A stretch of DNA of 64,000 nt from Prescottella sp. R16 (GTDB lineage: Bacteria; Actinomycetota; Actinomycetes; Mycobacteriales; Mycobacteriaceae), in contig NZ_CP130943.1 of NCBI RefSeq assembly GCF_030656875.1, positions 186,001-250,000 on the forward strand, read 5' to 3'. Below are positions 46,664-56,270 of the stretch, in pieces (within the stretch, counting starts at the first letter, position 1; the number at the start of each line of letters is the position of its first letter). Both the position numbers and the translations under genes were made by a program. The notes beneath the pieces were generated by a model that made no database searches, was not told the DNA's origin, and worked only from the letters and a program-made list of their open reading frames with translations.

Positions 46664-48559
46664 ATGAACGCGATGTTCGACGACTACCTCGACGAACAGG
46701 GCCAGATCCGGCTCGAGCCGGATCACACGCTGATCGACTACGTCGACGAGCACACGCGCAACAATGCCAGCGAGCTGGTGTACCGGTACATCGATTACTC
46801 GCGTGAGCGTGACGGTGAGGCCCACGAGATCACATGGGGTCAGTTCGGTCTGCGTCTGCGTGCGGTCGCCGCGCGCCTGCAGCAGGTCACCCAGCCCGGT
46901 GACCGCGTCGCGATCCTCGCCCCGCAGGGCCTCGACTATGTCGCGTCGTTCTTTGCCGCCATCCACGCCGGACGCATCGCGGTGCCCCTGTTCGATCCGG
47001 ACGAGCCCGGTCACACCGACCGTCTGCACGCCGTCCTCGGGGACTGCGAGCCCGCCGCGATCCTGACCGCCACGTCGTCCGCCGCCGGCGTGCGCCAGTT
47101 CTTCCGGGCGTTGCCCGCTGCGAAGCGTCCCCGCATCATCGCGGTCGACGCGATCCCGGACAGTGTCGGCGAAACGTGGGTGCGCCCCGAGGTCTGCCTC
47201 GACGACATCGCGTACCTGCAGTACACGTCCGGCTCCACCCGCACCCCGGCCGGTGTGGAGATCACGCATCGCGGTGTCGCGACCAATGTGCTGCAGATGG
47301 CGGACTCGCTCGGCCTGAGCCGTGACTCGCGGGGCGTCACGTGGCTGCCGCTGTACCACGACATGGGCCTGCTGACGGTGATCCTGCCCGCGCTCGGCGG
47401 CCAGTACATCACGATCATGAGCCCGCGCGCGTTCGTCCAGCGCCCGTACCGGTGGATCAAGGAACTCGCCGCGGTCGCCGACGGCGCCGGCACCTACGCC
47501 GCCGCCCCGAACTTCGCGTTCGAGCACGCCGCGGTCCGCGGTCTGCCGAAGGACGGCGAGCACCTCGACCTGAGCAACGTCCTCGGCCTCATCAACGGCA
47601 GCGAGCCGGTGACGGTGGCGTCGATGCGCAAGTTCAACGAGGCGTTCGCGCCGTACGGTCTGCCGAAGACCGCGATCAAGCCGTCGTACGGCATGGCCGA
47701 GGCCACGCTGTTCGTCTCCACGACACACCCCGACGACGAGGCCAAGGTCCTGTACGTCGACCGGAACGAACTCAACGCCGGCCGCATGGTGCAGGTCGAC
47801 CAGGATGCGCCCGGCGCCGTCGCGCAGGTGGCGTGCGGTGCGGTGTCGCGCAGCCAGTGGGCGGCGATCGTGGACACCGAGACGAGCGCCGAGCGCCCCG
47901 ACGGCCAGGTCGGCGAGATCTGGCTGCACGGCGACAACATCGGCCAGGGCTACTGGGGTCGGGAGCGGGAGACTGCCGAGACATTCCACAACAAGCTGCT
48001 GCAGCGGATCCCGGACGGCTCGCACGCCGACGGGACTCCGGAGGACGCCAACTGGCTGCGCACCGGCGACTACGGCGTGTACGTCGACGGCGAGCTGTAC
48101 ATCACCGGACGCGTCAAGGACCTGGTGATCGTCGACGGCCGCAACCACTATCCGCAGGATCTCGAGTACTCGGCGCAGGAGGCCAGTTCCGCGCTGCGTC
48201 CCGGGTTCGTCGCCGCGTTCGCGGTGCCCGCGAACCAACTGCCGGCGCAGGTGTTCGAGAACTCGCATTCGGGTCTGCAGTTCGATCAGGACGACGCGTC
48301 CGAGCAACTCGTCATCGTCGCCGAACGCGCCCCGGGCGCCGGTAAGGCCGACCCGCAGCCCATCGCTGACGCCGTCCGCGCCGCCGTCTCGTCACGGCAC
48401 GGTGTGACCGCCCGCGACGTGCTGCTGGTGCCGGCCGGTTCGATCCCACGCACCTCGAGCGGCAAGCTCGCCCGCCGGGCCTGCAAGGCGGCCTACGTCG
48501 AGGGGACGCTGCGTGGCGGTCACCTGCAGACCGCCTTCCCGGATGCGATTTCGGAATAG
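46664..48559 (+). CDS. fadD32: Long-chain fatty acyl-AMP ligase FadD32
   Basis: A 631-residue FAAL that adenylates the meromycolic chain and loads it on the N-terminal ACP of Pks13. The AMP-binding motif is [29 protein letters not shown] and [12 protein letters not shown] are further adenylation blocks, and [19 protein letters not shown] carries the C-terminal catalytic hinge. The family-type insertion region is present at about residues 370-400. ATG 46664 has AGGAGAAGG five bases upstream; a frame start at 46622 lacks one. It lies 30 bases before pks13. Confidence 0.96.
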   Translation: MNAMFDDYLDEQGQIRLEPDHTLIDYVDEHTRNNASELVYRYIDYSRERDGEAHEITWGQFGLRLRAVAARLQQVTQPGDRVAILAPQGLDYVASFFAAIHAGRIAVPLFDPDEPGHTDRLHAVLGDCEPAAILTATSSAAGVRQFFRALPAAKRPRIIAVDAIPDSVGETWVRPEVCLDDIAYLQYTSGSTRTPAGVEITHRGVATNVLQMADSLGLSRDSRGVTWLPLYHDMGLLTVILPALGGQYITIMSPRAFVQRPYRWIKELAAVADGAGTYAAAPNFAFEHAAVRGLPKDGEHLDLSNVLGLINGSEPVTVASMRKFNEAFAPYGLPKTAIKPSYGMAEATLFVSTTHPDDEAKVLYVDRNELNAGRMVQVDQDAPGAVAQVACGAVSRSQWAAIVDTETSAERPDGQVGEIWLHGDNIGQGYWGRERETAETFHNKLLQRIPDGSHADGTPEDANWLRTGDYGVYVDGELYITGRVKDLVIVDGRNHYPQDLEYSAQEASSALRPGFVAAFAVPANQLPAQVFENSHSGLQFDQDDASEQLVIVAERAPGAGKADPQPIADAVRAAVSSRHGVTARDVLLVPAGSIPRTSSGKLARRACKAAYVEGTLRGGHLQTAFPDAISE

Positions 48560-48589
48560 TCCCTTCCTGACGGATACCCTGGTGAGTTG

Positions 48590-51500
48590 ATGGCTGAACA
48601 CGAGATGACGGTCGCGCAGCTGCGCGAATGGCTGCGCAACTGGATCGCAGAGGCCACCGGGCAACCGGTCGCGGCGATATCCGACGATCGGCCGATGGAG
48701 GAGTTCGGTCTCTCCTCCCGCGACGCGGTCGCGTTGTCGGGTGAGATCGAGGATCTCGTGGGCGTGACCCTCTCGGCCACCGTCGCCTACCAGCATCCGA
48801 CCATCGCGTCGCTCGCCACTCGCATCATCGAGGGAGAGCCCGACGCCCCCGAGGACGCCGATGCGGCGTCCTACTACCGCGGTGGTGTGCCTGCCGGGCA
48901 GTCGCACGACATCGCGATCGTCGGTGTGGCGTCCCGGTTCCCGGGCACCGGCCACACGCCGCAGGAGATGTGGCGGCTGCTGATCGAGGGCCGCGACGCG
49001 GTCACCGAGCTGCCCGCGGACCGGTGGACCGAATTCACCGCCGACCCGTACGTGGCCGCGGCCGTCGAGAAGGCTGCCACCAAGGGTGGCTACCTCGACG
49101 ACGTCGCCGGGTTCGACGCCGAGTTCTTCGCGATGTCGCCGCTCGAGGTGCAGAACGTCGATCCGCAGCAGCGGCTCGCGCTCGAACTCACGTGGGAGGC
49201 GCTCGAGCACGCGCACATCCCGGCGAACGAGCTCAAGGGCCGAGAGGTCGGTGTCTTCCTCGGTTCGTCGGCCAACGACTACCAGCTGCTGGCGGTGAGC
49301 GATCCGGCCTCGTCGCACCCGTACGCGCTGACCGGCACGTCGACCGCGATCGTCGCGAACCGGGTCTCGTACTTCTACGACTTCCGTGGCCCGTCGATCG
49401 CGCTGGACACGGCGTGCTCGTCGTCGCTGGTCGCGGTGCACCAGGCGGTCCGCAGCCTGCGCTCCGGTGAATCGGAGATCGCGCTCGCCGGTGGCGTGAA
49501 CATGCTGCTCGCGCCGCCCGCGACACTCGGCTTCGACGAGGGCGGCGTCCTCACCGAAGACGGCAAGATCAAGGCCTTCTCGTCCGATGCGAGCGGCATC
49601 GTCCGCGCCGAGGGCGGCGGTGTCGTCGTCCTCAAGCGGCTCGAGGACGCCGAACGGGACGGCGACACGATCCTCGCGGTCGTCGCCGGATCCGCCGTCA
49701 ACCAGGACGGACGCTCCAACGGGCTGCTCGCCCCCAACCCGGACGCGCAGGCCGACTGCCTCCGGCACGCCTACCGCGACGCGGGCATCGCCCCGTCCGG
49801 TGTCGACTACATCGAGGCGCACGGCACCGGCACGATCCTCGGCGACCCCATCGAGGCGGACGCCCTGGGACGCGTCGTCGGCCGTGGCCGCGACGCCGAC
49901 AAGCCGGCCCTGCTCGGTTCGGCGAAGACCAACTTCGGCCACCTCGAGGCCGCCGCCGGCGCCGCCGGACTCATCAAGGTCGTCCTCGCGATGCAGGAGG
50001 ACGTCATCCCGGCGTCCCTCAACTATGCGGGCCCCAACCCGTACATCCCGTTCGACACCGCGCACCTGCAGGTCACCGCAGAGCCGACGGCCTGGCCGCG
50101 CTACACCGGCACGGCCGTCGCGGGCGTCTCCGGATTCGGTTTCGGCGGTACCAACGCGCATGTCGTGGTCCGCGAGTACGTGCCCGCGACGGCGTCGGCT
50201 ACCGAGTCCGCTCCCACCGACCTCGACCACGAGGCCACCACGATCGAGGCCGAAGCCGAGCGGATGCTCACCGAGGCCGCTGCGTCCGTCGGCCTGGACG
50301 AGACCACCTCCGAGGTTGCCGAGACCGGCACGACGGCGGTGCTGCTGCCGGTGTCCGCGTCGATGCCGTCGCGTCGCCGCCGCGCCGCCGAGGATCTGGC
50401 GAACTGGCTCGAGACCGAGGAGGGCAGCCGCACGCCGCTCGCCGACGTAGCCCGCACCCTCGCCAAGCGCAATCACGGCCGCTCCCGCGCCGTCGTCGTC
50501 GCCTCAGATCACGCCGAGGCCGTCACCGGTCTGCGGGCCGTCGCCGCCGGTAAGCCGTCGCCCGGTGTCCTCACCGCCGACGCCCCCGCCACCAAGGGCC
50601 CGGTGTGGGTGTTCTCGGGCTACGGCTCGCAGCACCGCAAGATGGCCAAGCAGCTGTACCTGGAGAACCCGGTGTTCGCGGCCGCCGTCGACGAGGTCGA
50701 CGCGCTGATCGAGGACGAGGCCGGCTACTCCGTGCGGGAGAAGTTCCTCGACGACTCGCTCGACTACGACGTCGAGACGTCGCAGGTCGGCATCTTCACC
50801 ATCCAGGTCGCGCTCGCGAAGACCCTGCGCCACCACGGCGCCGACGCGTCCGCACTGGTCGGTCATTCGATGGGAGAGGCCGCCGCCGCATACGTGTCGG
50901 GTGGTCTGTCGCTCGAGGACGCCGTCCGCGTCATCTGCTCCCGCTCGCGGCTCATGGGCGAGGCCGAGGGCCTGCTCGAGGGCGACGACATCCGCCTCAT
51001 GGCCCTCGTCGAGTACAGCGCCGCCGAGATCGAGAACGTCCTGCCGGACTTCCCGCACCTCGAGGTGTGCGTCTACGCGGCCCCCACCCACACCGTCATC
51101 GGCGGCCCCGAGCCCGAGGTGAACGCGATCGTCGCGCGCGCCGAGGCCGAGGAGAAACTGGCCCGTGTCCTGCAGACCAAGGGCGCGAGCCACACCTCGC
51201 AGGTCGATCCGCTGCTCGGTGAGCTGGCGGCCGAACTGGCCGGCATCGAACCGCACACGCTGAAGACCGGTGTCTATTCGTCGGTCGATCAGGACACGTT
51301 CTACCCGGCGGGGCACGCCCCGATCCATCCGGTCGAATACTGGACCAAGGGTCTGCGGCACAGCGTGTACTTCACCAACGCCGTCAAGGCCGCCGTCGAC
51401 GCCGGGCACACCACGTTCGTCGAACTCGCCCCCAACCCGGTGACGCTGATGTCGGTCGCCGCGACCGCGTGGGCGGCCGGTATCGCCGACGTCCAGCTGA

Positions 51501-53539
51501 TCCAGACCCTCAAGCGCAAAGAGGACGAGCCGCTCGGCGTGCTCACCGCTCTCGCTCAGCTGTACGTCCACGGCCACGCCGTCGACCTGCCGTCGCTGCT
51601 GCCGTCCGGTGATTTCGCCGACCTGCCGCGCACCGCGTTCCTGCGCAAGCGGCACTGGATCGACGCGCGCGTCTCGTCGTCCGGCAACACCCGGGTTCCG
51701 GGCGCGCACGTCGCACTGCCCGACGGCCGGCACGCGTGGGAGGTGCAGGCGTCCGCCGTCACCGACCCGAACGCGCTCGTCGTCGCGGCCGCGTCGCAGC
51801 TGTTCTCGGACGTCGCGCTCACCGGTGCCGTCGTGCACGGCGAGGTTCCGGCGTCCGGCACCCTGACCACGACCCTCGTCCCGCACCTCGGGGGCGCGTC
51901 GGTGCAGGTGCACGCCAAGGGACAGGCGAGCGGAGCGACGGGGAATGCACACGGCAATGCGTTCACGCTGCTGCTCGACGCCGTCGTGTCGTCCGGTGAG
52001 GCGCTGCCCGAACCGGTGCTCGCGGTCGCCGCGAAGCCCACGGTGTCGGACGAGGTCGCGGCCGAGTCCACGGAGACTTTCGGGGACCGCTGGGATCCGG
52101 AGAGCTCGCAGACCCTCGAGGATCGGCTGACTCTCATCGTCGCCGAGTCGATGGGCTACGCGCCCGAGGATCTGCCGGGCGAGATCCCGCTGATCGAGCT
52201 GGGCCTGGACTCGCTCATGGCCGTCCGGATCAAGAACCGCGTCGAGTACGAGTTCGACATCCCGCAGCTGCAGCTCGCGGCCGTCAAGGATGCGAGCCTG
52301 GACGACGTCGCCAAGTACCTGCGGTACGCGGTCGAGAACCGGGACGAGGTCGAGGCGCTCGCCGAGCAGCAGCAGGCCGAGAAGGAGGCCGGGGAGACGG
52401 TGTCGGCGCCGGAGCTTCCGGAGTCCGCCGTAACGGCCGACGCTCCTGCCGAGTCCGGCGGGATCGAGGTTCCACCCCGCGACGCCGCCGAACGTCTGAC
52501 GTTCGCGTCGTGGGCGGTCGTGACCGGCAAGTCGGCGAAGAGCATCTTCGCGCCGCTGCCGGAGCTCGACGACGACACCGTCGCGAAGCTGGCGGCCCGG
52601 CTCACCGAGCGTGCCGGCGGCGAGGTCACCGTCGCCGACGTGCGCGGCGCCGGCACGGTCGAACAGCTCGCCGAGAAGGTGCGTCAGCACCTCGAGGACG
52701 GCCTCAAGATCGACGGTCTGGTCCGCACACTGCGTCCCCGCCCCGAGGGATCCGACGCCGTCCCGGTGTTCGTGTTCCATCCGGCCGGCGGGTCGACGGT
52801 CGCATACGAGCCGCTGCTCAAGCGGCTGCCCGCACACACCCCGATGTACGGGCTCGAGCGGGTCGAGGGCCCGATCGACGAGCGGGCCGCCGCCTATGTG
52901 CCGCTGCTGCGCGAGATCCAGGGCGACGGCCCGTACGTGCTGGCCGGCTGGTCCCTCGGCGGCGTCCTCGCCTACGCGGTCGCCCGACAGTTGCGTGACC
53001 AGGGCGCCGACGTCCGCATCGTCGGCCTCATCGACACCGTCATGGCCGGCGAGAAGGTCGAGGACACCCCCGACGAGATCAGGGCCCGCTGGGACCGGTA
53101 CGCGCAGTTCGCGAAGAAGACGTACGGTGTCGACGCGCCGCTGCCGCTCGACCTGCTCGCGCAGGCCGGCAGCGACGAGGAGCAGATCCAGCTCCTGATG
53201 GATCTGCTCGAGTTCAGCGGCGCGAAGATTCCCGGTGGCATCATCGAGCACCAGCGCACGTCGTGGCTCGACAACCGGGCCATCCAGACGGCGGACCTGC
53301 AGCCGTACGACGGCAACGTCGTGCTGTACATGGCGGACACCTACCACGAGGACGCGATCAATCTCGAGCCCTCGTTCGGGACGCGTCAGCCGGACGGCGG
53401 CTGGGGCGAGTCGGCGAAGAACCTGGAGGTCGTCTACATCGGCGGCGACCACATCCAGATCGTCGACGAACCGTACATCGGCAAGGTCGGCGCGGACCTG
53501 TCCGACAAGCTCGCCGAGATCGAGAAGCGGAGCAACTGA
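48590..53539 (+). CDS. pks13: Polyketide synthase Pks13 (mycolic condensase)
   Basis: A 1649-residue polyketide synthase that performs the final Claisen condensation of mycolate synthesis. Domain order: N-terminal ACP (phosphopantetheine Ser43 in EEFGLSSRD), ketosynthase (Cys276 in DTACSSS; EAHGTGT; KTNFGHLEAAAG), acyltransferase (Ser760 in GHSMGE), C-terminal ACP (Ser1208 in IELGLDSLMAV), and thioesterase (Ser1455 in AGWSLGG). There are no reducing domains, as in the mycobacterial enzyme of about 1,730 residues. ATG 48590 follows GGTGAG. accD4 begins on the base after the stop. Confidence 0.97.
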   Translation: MAEHEMTVAQLREWLRNWIAEATGQPVAAISDDRPMEEFGLSSRDAVALSGEIEDLVGVTLSATVAYQHPTIASLATRIIEGEPDAPEDADAASYYRGGVPAGQSHDIAIVGVASRFPGTGHTPQEMWRLLIEGRDAVTELPADRWTEFTADPYVAAAVEKAATKGGYLDDVAGFDAEFFAMSPLEVQNVDPQQRLALELTWEALEHAHIPANELKGREVGVFLGSSANDYQLLAVSDPASSHPYALTGTSTAIVANRVSYFYDFRGPSIALDTACSSSLVAVHQAVRSLRSGESEIALAGGVNMLLAPPATLGFDEGGVLTEDGKIKAFSSDASGIVRAEGGGVVVLKRLEDAERDGDTILAVVAGSAVNQDGRSNGLLAPNPDAQADCLRHAYRDAGIAPSGVDYIEAHGTGTILGDPIEADALGRVVGRGRDADKPALLGSAKTNFGHLEAAAGAAGLIKVVLAMQEDVIPASLNYAGPNPYIPFDTAHLQVTAEPTAWPRYTGTAVAGVSGFGFGGTNAHVVVREYVPATASATESAPTDLDHEATTIEAEAERMLTEAAASVGLDETTSEVAETGTTAVLLPVSASMPSRRRRAAEDLANWLETEEGSRTPLADVARTLAKRNHGRSRAVVVASDHAEAVTGLRAVAAGKPSPGVLTADAPATKGPVWVFSGYGSQHRKMAKQLYLENPVFAAAVDEVDALIEDEAGYSVREKFLDDSLDYDVETSQVGIFTIQVALAKTLRHHGADASALVGHSMGEAAAAYVSGGLSLEDAVRVICSRSRLMGEAEGLLEGDDIRLMALVEYSAAEIENVLPDFPHLEVCVYAAPTHTVIGGPEPEVNAIVARAEAEEKLARVLQTKGASHTSQVDPLLGELAAELAGIEPHTLKTGVYSSVDQDTFYPAGHAPIHPVEYWTKGLRHSVYFTNAVKAAVDAGHTTFVELAPNPVTLMSVAATAWAAGIADVQLIQTLKRKEDEPLGVLTALAQLYVHGHAVDLPSLLPSGDFADLPRTAFLRKRHWIDARVSSSGNTRVPGAHVALPDGRHAWEVQASAVTDPNALVVAAASQLFSDVALTGAVVHGEVPASGTLTTTLVPHLGGASVQVHAKGQASGATGNAHGNAFTLLLDAVVSSGEALPEPVLAVAAKPTVSDEVAAESTETFGDRWDPESSQTLEDRLTLIVAESMGYAPEDLPGEIPLIELGLDSLMAVRIKNRVEYEFDIPQLQLAAVKDASLDDVAKYLRYAVENRDEVEALAEQQQAEKEAGETVSAPELPESAVTADAPAESGGIEVPPRDAAERLTFASWAVVTGKSAKSIFAPLPELDDDTVAKLAARLTERAGGEVTVADVRGAGTVEQLAEKVRQHLEDGLKIDGLVRTLRPRPEGSDAVPVFVFHPAGGSTVAYEPLLKRLPAHTPMYGLERVEGPIDERAAAYVPLLREIQGDGPYVLAGWSLGGVLAYAVARQLRDQGADVRIVGLIDTVMAGEKVEDTPDEIRARWDRYAQFAKKTYGVDAPLPLDLLAQAGSDEEQIQLLMDLLEFSGAKIPGGIIEHQRTSWLDNRAIQTADLQPYDGNVVLYMADTYHEDAINLEPSFGTRQPDGGWGESAKNLEVVYIGGDHIQIVDEPYIGKVGADLSDKLAEIEKRSN

Positions 53540-55084
53540 GTGAGCACCACCACCGCAGCCAAGCTTGCGGAACTGCACGACAAGCTCGAGCAGTCGAAGG
53601 CCCCGGGCAATCCGAAGGCGATCCAGAAGCGACAGGACAAGGGCCTGCCGACGCCGCGGGAACGGATCGACATGCTGCTCGATCCGGGCACGTTCGTCGA
53701 GACCGGGCAGCTCGCCCGGCAGCCCGGTGACGCGTCCAACCCGTACGGTGACGGCGTCGTCACCGGCCACGGCCTGGTCGACGGGCGTCCGGTTGCGGTG
53801 TTCGCACACGACCAGACGGTGTTCGGTGGTGCGGCCGGTGAGATCTTCGGCCGCAAGGTCGCGGCTCTCATGGATTTCGCGGCGAAGATCGGCTGCCCCG
53901 TCGTCGGCATCAACGAGTCCGCAGGTGCCCGCATCCAGGACGCCGTCACCTCCCTCGCGTGGTACGCGGAGATGGGACGACGCCAGGAGCCGCTGTCGGG
54001 CATGTGCCCGCAGATCTCGATCATCCTCGGCAAGTGCGCCGGCGGTGCCGTGTACGCGCCCATCAACACCGACATCGTGATCGCGACCGAAGAGTCGTAC
54101 ATGTTCGTCACCGGACCGGACGTCATCAAGTCCGTCACCGGTGAGGACGTCAGTCTCGAGGAACTCGGCGGTGCCCGCAACCAGGCGCAGTACGGCAACG
54201 TGCACCACGTCGCCGCCGACGAGAAGGCCGCGTTCGAGTACGCCCGCCAGTACCTGAGCTACATGCCGTCGAGCTGCACCGAGCAGCCCCCCATCGTCAA
54301 TCCGGGTCTCGAACCGGAAATCACCCCCGACGATCTCGAGCTGGACACGTTCATGCCGGACGCCGACAACGCCGGCTACGACATGCACGACATCCTCATC
54401 AAGATCTTCGACGACGGCGAATTCCTCGAGGTGCGCGCCGAATCCGCGCAGAACGTCATCACCGGATTCGCCCGCGTCGACGGCCGCCCCGTCGGGGTCG
54501 TCGCCAACCAGCCCATGCACCTGTCCGGTGCGCTCGACGCCGCAGCCTCCGACAAGGCCGCCCACTTCGTGCGCATCTGCAACGCCTACGACCTACCGCT
54601 GGTGTTCGTCGTCGACACCCCCGGCTTCCTCGTCGGCGTCGAACAGGAAAAGGTCGGCGTCATCAAGCGCGGCGGCCGCTTCCTCTTCGCATACGTCGAA
54701 GCGACCGTCCCCAAGGTGACCGTCGTCGTCCGCAAATCCTACGGCGGCGGCTACGCCGTCATGGGCTCCAAGCAGCTCGGCGCCGACATCAACTTCGCGT
54801 GGCCCACCGCCCGCATCGCCGTCATGGGCGCCGAAGGTGCCGTCAACATCATCGCCCGACGCCAGATCGAAGCCGCCGGCGACGACGCCCCGGCCGTGCG
54901 CGCGCAGCTCATCAACTTCTACAACGAGCACGTCGCCACCCCCTACATCGCGGCCGAACGCGGCTACATCGACGCCGTCATCGAACCGTCCACCACCCGC
55001 CTCGAAATCCGCAAGGCCCTGACCCTGCTCCGCGGCAAAACAGTGCACAAGAATCCGCGCAAGCATCACCTGCTGCCGTTCTGA
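53540..55084 (+). CDS. accD4: Acyl-CoA carboxylase beta subunit AccD4
   Basis: A 514-residue carboxyltransferase subunit that carboxylates the long acyl-CoA used as the alpha branch in mycolate condensation. N-terminal crotonase-like half: [36 protein letters not shown] and [14 protein letters not shown]-terminal half: [40 protein letters not shown] and [20 protein letters not shown], the latter forming oxyanion-hole loops. It needs a biotinylated alpha subunit (AccA3) encoded elsewhere. The GTG start abuts the pks13 stop, so the two are coupled. It corresponds to Rv3799c. Confidence 0.95.
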   Translation: MSTTTAAKLAELHDKLEQSKAPGNPKAIQKRQDKGLPTPRERIDMLLDPGTFVETGQLARQPGDASNPYGDGVVTGHGLVDGRPVAVFAHDQTVFGGAAGEIFGRKVAALMDFAAKIGCPVVGINESAGARIQDAVTSLAWYAEMGRRQEPLSGMCPQISIILGKCAGGAVYAPINTDIVIATEESYMFVTGPDVIKSVTGEDVSLEELGGARNQAQYGNVHHVAADEKAAFEYARQYLSYMPSSCTEQPPIVNPGLEPEITPDDLELDTFMPDADNAGYDMHDILIKIFDDGEFLEVRAESAQNVITGFARVDGRPVGVVANQPMHLSGALDAAASDKAAHFVRICNAYDLPLVFVVDTPGFLVGVEQEKVGVIKRGGRFLFAYVEATVPKVTVVVRKSYGGGYAVMGSKQLGADINFAWPTARIAVMGAEGAVNIIARRQIEAAGDDAPAVRAQLINFYNEHVATPYIAAERGYIDAVIEPSTTRLEIRKALTLLRGKTVHKNPRKHHLLPF

Positions 55085-55093
55085 CCTACTTTT

Positions 55094-55146
55094 CAGCTGA
55101 AGGGACCCTTTGTGCGCTCGGAACGCACAAAGGGTCCCTTCAGCTG
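55094..55146. terminator. Long hairpin, copy 2 of the repeated family
   Basis: A 53-base palindrome with 25-bp arms and one mismatch around CGG, starting CAGCTGAAGGGACCCTTTGT. It starts nine bases after the accD4 stop and overlaps the last codons of the convergent gene (stop at 55140). It suits a bidirectional terminator. Confidence 0.75.
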
Positions 55147-56114
55147 TCGAGGGCATCCCGCTCGGGCCGCATCCGGACCGGTGGCCGCGGCCGGGAGCGT
55201 GCCAGTTCGTAGTGAGCACGCAGATCGGACAGAGCACGTTCGGGGGTGTCCCGGAGCTGCCGCGGGATCACGGCCAGGACGATGATTCCGGCGCTCTGCA
55301 TGCGTGCGCGTCGGGCCACGGTGGCGTCGTATTCGGCGGGGGAGAGATGCCAGTCGAGTGAGTCGACCTCCCAGGCGAGAGCGACGTCGTCGATCCATCC
55401 GTCGGGTTGGGCGATGAACTCTCCGGCCTCGGATTCGATCGCCCGATTGAAACGCATGTCCGGCAGGTCGCTGCGCAGCCAGAGCGCGCGAGCGTCGGAC
55501 TCGGCGACGGAACGAATGCCGGCGCTGACTTCTTTCAAGATCTTGCGTGGCAGCCCGGATCCGCGGTTGCTTCCCGCTTCGAGTTCGCGAGCGAGGATCG
55601 CCGGGGTGGTGTCACCGCGCTGCACGACCTCGGCGATCAGAGCGCGTGCCGCTGGAGTGGTGGTGCATCGGCGGGCGGCGTCGAGGACCGCTCGGGACAG
55701 TGGACTGCATGCCAGTTTGCCGCGCATCGTCGGTCGAGGCAGGCGAACAGTCCGCTCCACGACAAGGAACCCTGTCGACTGGACGCGTCGGGTATGAGGA
55801 ATCAGGACGTGGACGTCGGAGATGTGTTCGGAGGTGCGATAGCCGTGTTCGGCGAGTGCTGCCCGGCCCGTCAACATTGCTCCGGCGCCGCAGTAGATCA
55901 GCGCCGCAGTTCGTCGCAGCAGTTGAGTGGGAGTCCCGTTGTGGAGCAGAACGAGTCCGGGCAGGATTCGCTGCCACGGCCCTTCGGGTCGGCAGCGAAA
56001 GCTGATCGCCGACCCGGATATCCCCGTCGCGAGCAGATCGCGAACGCGCACGATGTCGTGGACGGACAGTTGCCGAAGCGCGTCGATGCTCATGTTCCAG
56101 TGCCGGATCCCCAT
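55140..56114 (-). CDS. AbiEi-antitoxin-like / DUF559-like protein
   Basis: A protein of up to 324 residues. The N-terminal part (SVHDIVRVRDLLATGISGSA) and central part (AALIYCGAGAMLTGRAALAE, HVLIPHTRRV) resemble the winged-helix AbiEi antitoxin family found singly in actinobacteria. The C-terminus (SEAGEFIAQPDGWIDDVALA then WEVDSLDWH) resembles a DUF559/Vsr-like nuclease fold with E-D-ExD residues. No toxin partner lies beside it. ATG 56093 (MSIDALRQL) is an alternative start. It separates accD4 from the emb genes. The function is unproven. Confidence 0.65.
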   Translation of the reverse strand: MGIRHWNMSIDALRQLSVHDIVRVRDLLATGISGSAISFRCRPEGPWQRILPGLVLLHNGTPTQLLRRTAALIYCGAGAMLTGRAALAEHGYRTSEHISDVHVLIPHTRRVQSTGFLVVERTVRLPRPTMRGKLACSPLSRAVLDAARRCTTTPAARALIAEVVQRGDTTPAILARELEAGSNRGSGLPRKILKEVSAGIRSVAESDARALWLRSDLPDMRFNRAIESEAGEFIAQPDGWIDDVALAWEVDSLDWHLSPAEYDATVARRARMQSAGIIVLAVIPRQLRDTPERALSDLRAHYELARSRPRPPVRMRPERDALDS

Positions 56115-56176
56115 GGCGTCATCATGCTGGCGGGTCGGGCGAGCATTGGCCGCTGAAGGCTGTGTAGAGGCTTCTC

Positions 56177-56203
56177 TGTGGATGAACGAACAGTTGTGGA
56201 TAA
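56177..56203 (-). promoter_or_regulatory. Pair of DnaA-box-like 9-mers
   Basis: TGTGGATGA (56177-56185) and TGTGGATAA (56195-56203) are the same two 9-mers seen in the cluster at 3255-3284, in the same orientation. They lie in the promoter region of the AbiEi-like gene and directly beside the repeated hairpin at 56205. Confidence 0.4.
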
Positions 56204-56204
56204 A

Positions 56205-56257
56205 CAGCTGAAGGGTCCCTTTGTGCGCTCGGAGCGCACAAAGGGACCCTTCAGCTG
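56205..56257. terminator. Long hairpin, copy 3 of the repeated family
   Basis: A 53-base palindrome with perfect 25-bp arms around CGG, starting CAGCTGAAGGGTCCCTTTGT. It lies 14 bases past the stop of the first Emb gene and before the AbiEi-like gene on the same strand. Two positions inside the arm are swapped relative to copies 1 and 2, with the pairing kept. Confidence 0.75.
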
Positions 56258-56270
56258 AGAAGGCGCGCCT

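Noticed and set aside
50504..54565. A 1353-codon open frame on the minus strand
   Set aside because: It runs antisense to pks13 and accD4. In GC-rich DNA the opposite strand of a real gene often stays open; the composition (Gly/Val/Asp/Arg-rich) has no domains or motifs.
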